Origin: JAGOBP01 sp046328575
GTDB taxonomy: Bacteria; Chloroflexota; Anaerolineae; Fen-1058
DNA: 64,000 nt
Reading direction: 5' to 3'
Assembly: GCA_046328575.1 (NCBI GenBank)
Contig: JAXLWI010000001.1
Span: forward strand, 62,001 to 126,000
Position numbers and translations under genes: made by a program. Under the pieces are notes generated by a model, which saw only the letters and a program-made list of their open reading frames with translations, was not told where the DNA came from and did no database searches. Within the stretch, counting starts at the first letter, position 1, and every line of letters starts with the position of its first letter. Below are positions 53,063 through 60,241 of the stretch, piece by piece.

Positions 53063-54193
53063 TTACTTAATCAAGAACTCGCCGTTGCGATAGAACACTT
53101 CGCCGTCCGCCGAGATTTCTGTGCCGTCGCGGGTGTCGCAGATCATGTCCCAGTGCACGGCGGATTTGTTGCGACCGCCAGTGTCGGGATAGGCCGCGCC
53201 CAGCGCCACATGGATAGTACCGCCCAATTTCTCGTCAAACAGGATGTTGCGCGTAAACTTCTTGATGGCTGTGTTAGTGCCGATGGCAAACTCGCCCAGT
53301 GTGCGCACGCCCGCGTCGGTGTCCAGCACGCTCAGCAAAAAGTCTTCGCCTTTTTGCGCGCTGGCCTTGACGACGCGGCCCTGTTTGAATTGCAGTTCCA
53401 CCCCGTCCACTTCGCGCTGTTGATAAATGGCCGGATACGTGAACTTGATCCAGCCTTCGGTCACCGTCTCTTCCGGTCCGGTGAAGATTTCGCCGTCAGG
53501 GAAGTTCTTCTTGCCTTCCGAGTTGATGAAGATGCGATCTTGAATGCCGACGAGCAGATCGACATTGGGGCCTTTGACGTGAACGCGCTTCTTGCCCTTG
53601 AGCCAGTCGATATACTTCTGCTGGCGTGCCGCAATCTCTTGCCAGCGCGCCACCGGATCGGGATCGTCGAGCAAGCCAGCGCCAAACACAAAATCTTCGT
53701 AGTCGCGCAGACTCATATCGGCGTCTTGCGCGTTCGCATCGGTAGGGAACAGCGTTACGCACCAGCGCAACTCGCCGACGGCGCTGCGATTCATCAGCGT
53801 TTCCGTCAGAACACGGCGCGCGCTGGTAATCATCGCCACGCGCTTGGGATCGACCCCCGACAACGCCTTGGTGTTCGTGTCGGCTTTGATGGCAATGCGG
53901 ACATCAAAATCGCGGACGGCCATCAGTTCGATCGGGTTCAGGTATTTCAGCTGTTCATCCGAGCCATACTTCAACAGCAATTCGCTGGCACCCGGCACCA
54001 AATCGAGGTGATAGTAGCCGCTGCCCGCCGTGATATGCGGATGGCCGCCCATCTTAATCACCTGCTCGATCACAGCCAACGTCAACGGCTGCGCAACCGG
54101 AGACGCGGTGATATACACCCGATCGCCCGGTTTGATGCCGACGGAATATTCGGTGATGACTTTCGCCAGTTTCTCAATTCGTGGATCTGGCAT
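53063..54193 (-). CDS. M29-family aminopeptidase
   Basis: A 376-residue metallo-aminopeptidase of family M29 (AmpS/AmpT type), which removes N-terminal residues from peptides. The C-terminal metal-binding part reads TLGEFAIGTN and THVALGAAYPDT-like (HVALGAAYPDTGGRNKSAVHWDMICD), with further Glu in GPEETVTEGW. ATG 54191-54193 has AGAAGGAG. An ATG 54 bases further up is less likely. It lies downstream of pst system 2 on the same strand. Confidence 0.9.
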   Translation of the reverse strand: MPDPRIEKLAKVITEYSVGIKPGDRVYITASPVAQPLTLAVIEQVIKMGGHPHITAGSGYYHLDLVPGASELLLKYGSDEQLKYLNPIELMAVRDFDVRIAIKADTNTKALSGVDPKRVAMITSARRVLTETLMNRSAVGELRWCVTLFPTDANAQDADMSLRDYEDFVFGAGLLDDPDPVARWQEIAARQQKYIDWLKGKKRVHVKGPNVDLLVGIQDRIFINSEGKKNFPDGEIFTGPEETVTEGWIKFTYPAIYQQREVDGVELQFKQGRVVKASAQKGEDFLLSVLDTDAGVRTLGEFAIGTNTAIKKFTRNILFDEKLGGTIHVALGAAYPDTGGRNKSAVHWDMICDTRDGTEISADGEVFYRNGEFLIK

Positions 54194-54250
54194 ACGACTC
54201 CTTCTAGCCAATGTGATAAATGAGATTATAACATCGCTGTGCGGCAACGG

Positions 54251-55015
54251 CTAACCGAAGCGCCCGGTGATGTAGTCCTCGGTGCGTTTGTCCTGTGGCT
54301 TGGTGAACAGGTCCTTGCCAGAGCCGACTTCGATCAAGCGGCCTTGCAGGAAGAAAGCGGCGTTGTCAGCGAGACGCGCGGCCTGTTGAATGCTATGCGG
54401 CACGATCACGATGGTATAAGTCTGCTTCAAGTCCTGCAGCGAATCCTCGATCTTCGCCGTCGAGATCGGATCGAGACCTGACATCGGTTCATCCAGCAGA
54501 ATCACTTCCGGCTCAAGCGCCAGCACGCGCGCTAGACACAAGCGCTGTTGTTGCCCGCCCGATAGTGCAAACCCCGACTCGTCGAGCCGATCCTTTACTT
54601 CGTCCCACAGGGCGGCAGCGCGCAGACTTTGCTCAGCCAACTGACCGAGGCGGCGCGCATCACGCATGCCTGCCAACCGTGGTCCATATTCGATGTTGGC
54701 GCGGATCGACATTGGCAACGGCAGCGGCTGCGCAAAGACGATGCCCATGCGACGGCGCAGATCGGTGACGTTGACTTCTGGGGCGTAAATGTCCTTGCCG
54801 TCCAACAGCACTTTGCCCATCATGGTGCTGCCCTCGACCAGATCGTTGAGGCGATTCAGCACGCGCAGCAATGTCGATTTGCCGCCGCCTGCCGGACCAA
54901 ACAAGACTGTGATCTCGTTGGCGAAGATCGTCAAACTGACGTCGACCAGGCTTTCGGTGCCGTCGTCGTAGCGGAAGTTCAGGTTCTCGATGGTGATTTT
55001 AGGCGTACGTTCCAT
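54251..55015 (-). CDS. pstB: Phosphate ABC transporter ATP-binding protein PstB (system 2)
   Basis: A 254-residue ABC ATPase. Walker A FGPAGGGKST (40-48), Q-loop FAQPLPLPMSI, signature ALSGGQQQRLCLA, Walker B VILLDEPMSGLDP and switch His in VPHSIQQAARLAD. It differs from the other two copies in sequence, so it is not a recent duplicate. The start at ATG 55013-55015 has no clear ribosome site; a dispersed repeat lies directly upstream. Final gene of the second Pst set. Confidence 0.9.
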   Translation of the reverse strand: MERTPKITIENLNFRYDDGTESLVDVSLTIFANEITVLFGPAGGGKSTLLRVLNRLNDLVEGSTMMGKVLLDGKDIYAPEVNVTDLRRRMGIVFAQPLPLPMSIRANIEYGPRLAGMRDARRLGQLAEQSLRAAALWDEVKDRLDESGFALSGGQQQRLCLARVLALEPEVILLDEPMSGLDPISTAKIEDSLQDLKQTYTIVIVPHSIQQAARLADNAAFFLQGRLIEVGSGKDLFTKPQDKRTEDYITGRFG

Positions 55016-55040
55016 GTTGGTCGCAGGGCAATTTCGTGAC

Positions 55041-55094
55041 GTAGGGGCAGACCGCCGTGTCTGCCCGCGGGCGAACATACTGGTTCGCCCCTAC
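55041..55094. repeat. GTAGGGGC-type palindromic repeat
   Basis: GTAGGGGC...GCCCCTAC ends enclose two hairpins (GGGGCAGAC/GTCTGCCC and GGGCGAAC/GTTCGCCC). It fills the gap between pstA2 and pstB2. Same family as 6121-6170. Confidence 0.8.
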
Positions 55095-55099
55095 AAACA

Positions 55100-55945
55100 T
55101 CACCACTGGCGTTTACGGCGATAGTAACTGCGGATGATGGCCGCGCTCAGATTCATCGTCAACACAAAGGCCAGAAGCACCAGCGCCGTGCCGAATTGAA
55201 TCTGCACTGGCATGTTGGGCACTTGCGTACTGATGACAAACAGATGATAAGGCAGCGCCATCGTCTTGTCGAAGATGCTGTTAGGCAATTGCGGTAGGAA
55301 GAAGGCTGCCGCCGTGAACAAGATCGGCGCGGTTTCACCTGCTGCGCGCTCTAGTCCCAGGATTATACCGGTCAAAATGCCGGGCAGCGCTTGCGGCAAC
55401 ACCACTTTGCGAATCGTTTGCCATTTGGTTCCGCCCAAACTGACACTGACTGTGCGGAAACTCTGCGGCACTGAACGCAGCGCCTCTTCCGCCGTGCTGA
55501 TGATGACGGGCAGCGTCATGATCGATAGTGTCAACGAGCCAGCCAGAATCGACGAGCCGAATTGCAATGCCAGCACGAACAGCCCCAAGCCGAACAGACC
55601 GTACACCACCGACGGGATGCCCGCGAGGTTGATGATCGCCAATCGGATTAGACGCGTGAACGTATTATCGCGGGCGTATTCACTGAGATAGATCGCAATC
55701 GCCACGCCCAGCGGCACCGAAAAGATCGCAGTGCCGATCGTGAGCCAGAACGTCCCGACAATGGCGGGCCAGATGCCGCCCGCTCGCATGCCGTCGCGCG
55801 GCGCGGTCGTGAGGAACTCCGGCGTGATCGCCGAGATGCCCTGCGCGATGATCCAGCCAACCACCAGCACGATCGGTAGGATCACGAGGATCATCACGAT
55901 CGACAGGAAGGCGATGCCAAAGCGTTGAGTCGCAAATCGATTCAT
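55100..55945 (-). CDS. pstA: Phosphate ABC transporter permease PstA (system 2)
   Basis: A 281-residue permease with six helices: VPLGVAIAIYLSEYARDNT, INLAGIPSVVYGLFGLGLFVLA, AEEALRSVPQSFRTVSVSLGGTKWQTIRKV (EAA loop) and ERAAGETAPILFTAAAFF. It is separated from pstC2 by a GxxExxY cassette, whereas such genes normally overlap. Start ATG 55943-55945. Confidence 0.95.
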   Translation of the reverse strand: MNRFATQRFGIAFLSIVMILVILPIVLVVGWIIAQGISAITPEFLTTAPRDGMRAGGIWPAIVGTFWLTIGTAIFSVPLGVAIAIYLSEYARDNTFTRLIRLAIINLAGIPSVVYGLFGLGLFVLALQFGSSILAGSLTLSIMTLPVIISTAEEALRSVPQSFRTVSVSLGGTKWQTIRKVVLPQALPGILTGIILGLERAAGETAPILFTAAAFFLPQLPNSIFDKTMALPYHLFVISTQVPNMPVQIQFGTALVLLAFVLTMNLSAAIIRSYYRRKRQW

Positions 55946-55951
55946 AAAGAA

Positions 55952-56418
55952 TTAACCACGGATAACACAGACAAACACGGATAACTTATACAACACGACG
56001 TTCGTATTCCAGGCGTGGTGTCGCAAAATTGAGCAACAAGCCAACACGGCAGTGGGTGGCTTTCAGATAATTCATTAATTGCGCGACTTCGATATTCGTC
56101 AGCCGCTGAATGGCTTTGAGCTCGACGATTACTTTCGAATCCACCCAGAAATCAACTCGGTAATCGCCAGCGTCTATCCCCTTATATTGAACTTGTAATG
56201 TCTTTTGTCGTTCAAATGGAATTGATCTCAATTGAAATTCATGCGCTAACGCTTCTTCATATACGGCTTCCAGAAAGCCTGGGCCAAGCACAGTGTGAAC
56301 TTCCATCGCCGCGCCAATGATCGCCCGTGTCAGTTCGTGATAAAGCAGTTTCTCTTCCGGCATTGCAGATGCTCAAGAACCAGAAATCATCCGTGTAATC
56401 CGGGCTATCCGTGGTTAA
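55952..56418 (-). mobile_element. GxxExxY cassette bounded by inverted repeats
   Basis: A 467-base insert between pstC2 and pstA2. Its ends are about 32-base inverted repeats: TTAACCACGGATAACAC...ACACGGAT at 55952-55984 and the complement at 56387-56418 (ATCCGTGT...ATCCGTGGTTAA). The right repeat overlaps the pstC2 stop codon. The cassette contains one gene of the GxxExxY family. The layout is that of a small selfish or non-autonomous element. Confidence 0.7.
55986..56363 (-). CDS. GxxExxY-family PDDEXK-like protein
   Basis: A 125-residue protein with the family motif GFLEAVY (residues 29-35: Gly, Glu, Tyr) and a nuclease-like core: DFWVDSKVIVELKA (Asp71, Glu81, Lys83) matching a PD-(D/E)xK arrangement. 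N-terminus MPEEKLLYHELTRAIIGAAM and C-terminus RVGLLLNFATPRLEYERRVV are typical. These genes are scattered through environmental genomes in repeat-flanked cassettes. Enzymatic activity has not been proven for the family as far as I know. Confidence 0.88.
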   Translation of the reverse strand: MPEEKLLYHELTRAIIGAAMEVHTVLGPGFLEAVYEEALAHEFQLRSIPFERQKTLQVQYKGIDAGDYRVDFWVDSKVIVELKAIQRLTNIEVAQLMNYLKATHCRVGLLLNFATPRLEYERRVV

Positions 56419-57329
56419 GATAACAACCGCGCCGAACGCCGCGCCTGCCGGAAAATGGCGATCGAGGCGATGACGTTGACAATGAAGGTGATGACGAACA
56501 ACACAATGCCGATCGCAAATAGAACATGGAAGTGTGTGCTATTGCGAGCCACTTCGCCCATTTCGGCTGCCACCGTCGCTGTCATCGTGCGCGCCGGCAT
56601 GAAAAACGAATCCAACGACAACGGCATGCGCGCCGCATTACCCGTCACCATCATCACGGCCATCGTTTCGCCAATGGCGCGACCGATGCCCAGCATGATG
56701 GCAGTGAGAATGCCGGTGCGCGCCGCCTTCAACGTCACCATCCAGATGGTTTGCCACTTCGTCGCACCGAGCGCCAACGCTGCATCACGATAACTCTTGG
56801 GCACGGCGTCGAGCGCGTCTTCGGCCACGCTGATGAGTGTGGGCAGCGACATGTACGCCAGCACCATCGAGCCGGTAAAGGCCGTGAGACCGGTCGGGGC
56901 GTTGAACACCTCACGCACCAGCGGTGATAACGCGATCATGCCGATGAAACCCAGCACCACCGATGGAATCCCGGCGACAACTTCGATCATCGGCTTGAGG
57001 ATCTCACGCAGCCAGCGCGGCGCAATCTCGGCGATAAAGATCGCCGACAACACGCCGGTCGGCACAGCGATGATCGCCGCTCCGATCGTCACGACCAGCG
57101 AGCCGAGGATCAAGGGCAGCAGGCCGAAGTGGCTTTCGATGGGATACCAGCGCGTCGAGAGCAGATCACCGAGCGGCACTTCAGTAAACGCTGGCAGTCC
57201 TTCGCGCAGCAGAAACACGAAGATCAACACGACGAACGCAATCGCCATAACGCCGCTGGCGCGAATCACGCGCTGCGCCGCCAGATCAATGAACGAATTT
57301 TGGCGAGTAGAAGCGGAGTCAGTCTGCAT
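56415..57329 (-). CDS. pstC: Phosphate ABC transporter permease PstC (system 2)
   Basis: A 304-residue permease with VPTGVLSAIFIAEIAPRW, MIEVVAGIPSVVLGFIGMIAL, EDALDAVPKSYRDAALALGATKWQ (EAA loop) and GIGRAIGETMAVMMVTGNAARM. It begins six bases after the pstS2 stop. The terminal inverted repeat of the GxxExxY cassette overlaps its last codons and stop, so the natural C-terminus may have been altered slightly. Confidence 0.95.
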   Translation of the reverse strand: MQTDSASTRQNSFIDLAAQRVIRASGVMAIAFVVLIFVFLLREGLPAFTEVPLGDLLSTRWYPIESHFGLLPLILGSLVVTIGAAIIAVPTGVLSAIFIAEIAPRWLREILKPMIEVVAGIPSVVLGFIGMIALSPLVREVFNAPTGLTAFTGSMVLAYMSLPTLISVAEDALDAVPKSYRDAALALGATKWQTIWMVTLKAARTGILTAIMLGIGRAIGETMAVMMVTGNAARMPLSLDSFFMPARTMTATVAAEMGEVARNSTHFHVLFAIGIVLFVITFIVNVIASIAIFRQARRSARLLS

Positions 57330-57335
57330 ACACCA

Positions 57336-58217
57336 TCACTTCAGCGGCACAAAGCCCAATTGCACGACCACGGCTTGACCGTCGGAACTGAGAATCCAAT
57401 CGAGATAGTCTTTGATCGAACCTTGCGGCTGACCGCGCGTATACATGAATAGCGGGCGCGCAATCGGATACGTGCTGGCGTTAACGGATTCAATGCTGGG
57501 CAGCACGAAAGGTTTACTCGCATCGGCCGCGACGGCCAGCATCTTTACATCGCTAGTCACGTACCCCAAACCGTCGTAACCAATGGCATTGGGATTTTGG
57601 CGAATTTCAGCGGTGATGCCTTCGCTCGATGGCAAAAGCAGTGTGTCTGGCGAGAAGAGCGTTTTATCTTTGCTGTTCCCCAGGCGCAGAACTCGTTCCA
57701 GAAAATACACGTGCGTGCCGGAATTGGTCTCGCGCGATAGCAGCACAATCGGTCGATCTTCGCCGCCAACTTCGCGCCAGTTGGTGATTTTGCCGCTGTA
57801 AATATCGGAAAGTTGCGGCAACGTGAGCGCTTGAACGGGATTGTGGGGATTGACGATCACGGCGATGGCATCGCGGGCAATCTCGATCTCATTCGGCTCA
57901 AAGCCGTTCGCGCGCGCCTGCTGCTTCTCTTCATCTTTCATCGCGCGACTGGCGTTGGCGATATCGGCCGTACCGTTGATCAACGCCGTGATGCCGGTGC
58001 CCGAACCACCGCCCGTCACCGAAATGCGTATGCCCGGCTTAACCTTTTGGTACGCTTCCGCCCACGCCAAAGCCAGATTGACGATCGTGTCGGAGCCGAT
58101 GTTCTCGATCGGTTTTCCGAGCGGTGCAGCAGCGGCAGTTTGATCACTGGCCTGCCCACCGCACGCGGCGAGCATGAGGAGACATACACAGAGGACCAAC
58201 AGGCGGTAACGCATCAC
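57336..58217 (-). CDS. pstS: Phosphate ABC transporter substrate-binding lipoprotein PstS (system 2)
   Basis: A 293-residue phosphate-binding lipoprotein, shorter than the system 1 PstS and lacking its linker. Lipobox MLAACGG; then NIGSDTIVNLALAWAEAYQ, VTGGGSGTGITALINGTADIANASRAM, YSGKITNWREVGGEDRPIVLLSRETNSGTH and GYDGLGYV. The -10 TATAAT ends six bases before GTG 58215-58217, suggesting leaderless start at this GTG; an ATG follows immediately. Divergent from the orphan pstB3. First gene of pst system 2. Confidence 0.93.
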   Translation of the reverse strand: MMRYRLLVLCVCLLMLAACGGQASDQTAAAAPLGKPIENIGSDTIVNLALAWAEAYQKVKPGIRISVTGGGSGTGITALINGTADIANASRAMKDEEKQQARANGFEPNEIEIARDAIAVIVNPHNPVQALTLPQLSDIYSGKITNWREVGGEDRPIVLLSRETNSGTHVYFLERVLRLGNSKDKTLFSPDTLLLPSSEGITAEIRQNPNAIGYDGLGYVTSDVKMLAVAADASKPFVLPSIESVNASTYPIARPLFMYTRGQPQGSIKDYLDWILSSDGQAVVVQLGFVPLK

Positions 58218-58223
58218 GGCCCG

Positions 58224-58282
58224 ATTATATCATGCGACGACCTAGCCACAAAGTTGTGAGTTCGTTCACTTCACGCTAAAAT
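58224..58282. promoter_or_regulatory. Divergent promoters of pstS2 and pstB3
   Basis: Minus: TTGTGG (58246-58251), 16-base spacer, TATAAT (58224-58229), then six bases to the pstS2 GTG. Plus: TTGTGA (58254-58259), 17-base spacer, TAAAAT (58277-58282), then six bases to the pstB3 ATG. Both predicted transcripts would begin at the start codon. Confidence 0.65.
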
Positions 58283-58288
58283 GGCAGC

Positions 58289-59038
58289 ATGACCAACAAG
58301 ATCGAAGTCGAGCACCTCAACTTCTACTACGGCAAAAAGCAAGCGCTAATCGATGTGACCCTCGATGTCCCCGAGCGGCACATCACGGCGTTGATCGGCC
58401 CCAGCGGCTGCGGCAAATCGACGTTCCTGCGCTGTCTCAATCGCATGAACGACACAATTCCGGGCACGCACGCCGAGGGCAGCATCCGCTTGGACGGCAT
58501 CGATGTGCTGACCTCCGCGCTTAACGTCGTCGATCTGCGGCAGCGCGTGGGCATGGTCTTTCAGAAACCCAATCCTTTTCCGCAATCGATCTACGATAAC
58601 GTCGCCTTTGGGCCGCGCGCGCTGAAGATGAACGTGAATCTCGATCGAGTGATCGAACAATCGTTGCGCGGTGCGGCCTTGTGGGACGACGTGAAAGACA
58701 AACTCAAAGGGTCGGCGCTAGAACTCTCACTAGGGCAGCAACAGCGTTTGTGCATCGCCCGCGTGCTGGCCGTTCAGCCGGAAGTGATCTTGATGGACGA
58801 GCCGTGCAGCGCGCTCGATCCGATCGCAACGTTGAAGATCGAAGAGTTGATGCAGGAGTTGAAAGAGAAGTACACGATCGTGATCGTGACGCACAATATG
58901 CAGCAAGCCGCGCGCGCCAGCGATTTCACCGGTTTCTTCTGGCTCGGCGAACTGGTCGAGTTTGGCGAAACCGGCAAACTCTTCTTGAAACCCGCGCAGA
59001 AACAAACTGAAGATTACATTACCGGTCGATTTGGTTAG
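58289..59038 (+). CDS. Orphan PstB-like ATPase with altered signature motif (system 3)
   Basis: A 249-residue PstB-type ABC ATPase. Walker A GPSGCGKST (37-45), Q-loop FQKPNPFPQSIYDN and Walker B VILMDEPCSALDP are intact, as is the switch His in VTHNMQQAARASD. The signature reads LSLGQ (residues 146-150) instead of LSGGQ: Leu148 replaces the first conserved Gly. No permease or binding-protein genes follow, and it is transcribed away from pst system 2. It could serve either Pst permease pair or be a regulatory ATPase. Predicted leaderless. Confidence 0.9.
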   Translation: MTNKIEVEHLNFYYGKKQALIDVTLDVPERHITALIGPSGCGKSTFLRCLNRMNDTIPGTHAEGSIRLDGIDVLTSALNVVDLRQRVGMVFQKPNPFPQSIYDNVAFGPRALKMNVNLDRVIEQSLRGAALWDDVKDKLKGSALELSLGQQQRLCIARVLAVQPEVILMDEPCSALDPIATLKIEELMQELKEKYTIVIVTHNMQQAARASDFTGFFWLGELVEFGETGKLFLKPAQKQTEDYITGRFG

Positions 59039-59063
59039 ACGCGAGCACTAAACCGCGAGGTTT

Positions 59064-59924
59064 TTAAGCCAAATCGAAGTTATCTCCCCGGCACGCGTAG
59101 CGATCGTGAATCTCCACTATGCGGGCCACATCCGATAGCATGTTGACCGAGCCGATTTCCTTCACCAACTTGCAGGTCGTAAAACGCGCAGCCGTATGCT
59201 CATAGGCTCGTTCCCACTGTCGTTGTAACATCTCCGCCGTCGCGGTCGGCCACGGATAGCGTGACGGCGGTGTGTCTGAGCCGCAGCGCCACGGCTTAGG
59301 CGTCAGTCGGGCGCGAAAACATTCTTGCGCGCGACACAACCTCACATACAACGGATCGCTGTTCAGGCTCTGCAAAATCTGTGTGCTGCTCGGATCGGTT
59401 GGCTCAAACAATTCATTCGTAATCAAACCGCGCAGGCCGCCATGCGTGCGATATACGCGCAGGCTAAATTGCGGATTGCGCCGCCCCCACTCTTCAAGCC
59501 GCGCGATTTGTTGATCAACCGGCGATGGCACAGGGGCTTTGTTGCTTTTGGAGCGAAACAGGCCGGCTAAACGGCTGGACTGTGCAACCGGCTTCGTATC
59601 AAAATCGATGTCGATGAACATCACGCGGGCAGTATTCAGAATCAACGCGCCGTAAGCATTGCGTGTCACGATTGCGCTATCGCGCCCATCGCTGCCCTTC
59701 ATCACATCGATGACCTCTTCGCGCAGCGGCCGATCAGCATAGCCATACCGATCGAGATTCTGAAACGACGTAAAGCGTGACGCAACTTCGCGGGCGCGGG
59801 CCTCCGCCGCTTGGGCCGCCTCAGCCTGGCTGGTATCCGACCAGCGCCAGAACGTCAGATCGACTTCGCCGTAATCGGCGCGGACTTTAGCTGTGCCGCT
59901 CGCCCAATACTTTGGAATCTTCAT
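59064..59924 (-). CDS. Hypothetical protein with primase-like motifs
   Basis: A 286-residue cytoplasmic protein. Two features recall archaeo-eukaryotic primase folds: an acidic IDIDFD motif (104-109) after a beta strand, and RVYRTHGGLRG (147-156) resembling the strand-x-His motif. A Cys/Arg-rich segment (LYVRLCRAQECFRARLTPKPW) follows, which resembles other bacterial hypothetical proteins. The ATG at 59922-59924 has GGGAGGG; the earlier ATG at 60083 lies in intergenic sequence. The primase-like reading is a hypothesis only. It is followed by no obvious operon partner. Confidence 0.55.
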   Translation of the reverse strand: MKIPKYWASGTAKVRADYGEVDLTFWRWSDTSQAEAAQAAEARAREVASRFTSFQNLDRYGYADRPLREEVIDVMKGSDGRDSAIVTRNAYGALILNTARVMFIDIDFDTKPVAQSSRLAGLFRSKSNKAPVPSPVDQQIARLEEWGRRNPQFSLRVYRTHGGLRGLITNELFEPTDPSSTQILQSLNSDPLYVRLCRAQECFRARLTPKPWRCGSDTPPSRYPWPTATAEMLQRQWERAYEHTAARFTTCKLVKEIGSVNMLSDVARIVEIHDRYACRGDNFDLA

Positions 59925-59951
59925 GCGCCCTCCCTGCCTTGAATACAGCGA

Positions 59952-59980
59952 TTGTACCATCGCCGCAAGTGCGTTATAAT
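59952..59980 (+). promoter_or_regulatory. Promoter upstream of panB leader (TTGTAC-17-TATAAT)
   Basis: TTGTAC (59952-59957), 17-base spacer and TATAAT (59975-59980). A leader of more than 100 bases and a terminator follow before panB. Confidence 0.6.
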
Positions 59981-59986
59981 CCCAGT

Positions 59987-60135
59987 GCCGCTGACTTTTC
60001 GGAGCAGTGAGCGAGTAGTTTAGTAGAGTGGTCGCCGCTTGGATCACGATCGTGTGACCGAGACGCAAATTAAGGCAAATCATTGCGCCTCTCTCACGCC
60101 CGATCGGTGATCCAGCCCGATCGGGTGTTTTGTTT
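59987..60135 (+). promoter_or_regulatory. Structured panB leader with terminator
   Basis: About 110 bases of untranslated leader: GAGACGCAA/TTGCGCCTC can pair, followed by the hairpin CCCGATC/GATCGGG (60099-60125) and TGTTTTGTTTT. The arrangement promoter-leader-terminator-gene suggests attenuation or a riboswitch. A very short frame (GTG at 59985, 12 codons ending in Val-Val) exists but is weak. No known riboswitch recognised. Confidence 0.5.
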
Positions 60136-60149
60136 TACAGATGCTCACC

Positions 60150-60195
60150 CTCCGCGTCCCCGCGGATGGGCCACCGCGACTCGCGGTGGCAGAGC
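60150..60195. repeat. Two small GC hairpins in the panB upstream gap
   Basis: TCCGCG...CGCGGA and CCACCGCG/CGCGGTGG hairpins, similar in style to those at 44318-44400. No coding content. Confidence 0.5.
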
Positions 60196-60241
60196 AATGA
60201 CAGATGACCGACTATCAGTATCACTCTGAAGGAGAGTCAAC

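Noticed and set aside
53153..54223. 356-residue open frame on the plus strand
   Set aside because: Antisense to the M29 aminopeptidase, which has family motifs and a ribosome site.
59987..60060. tRNA-like sequence (GAGTAGTTTAGTAGAG)
   Set aside because: D-arm-like words only; no anticodon stem, T-arm or 3' acceptor complement.
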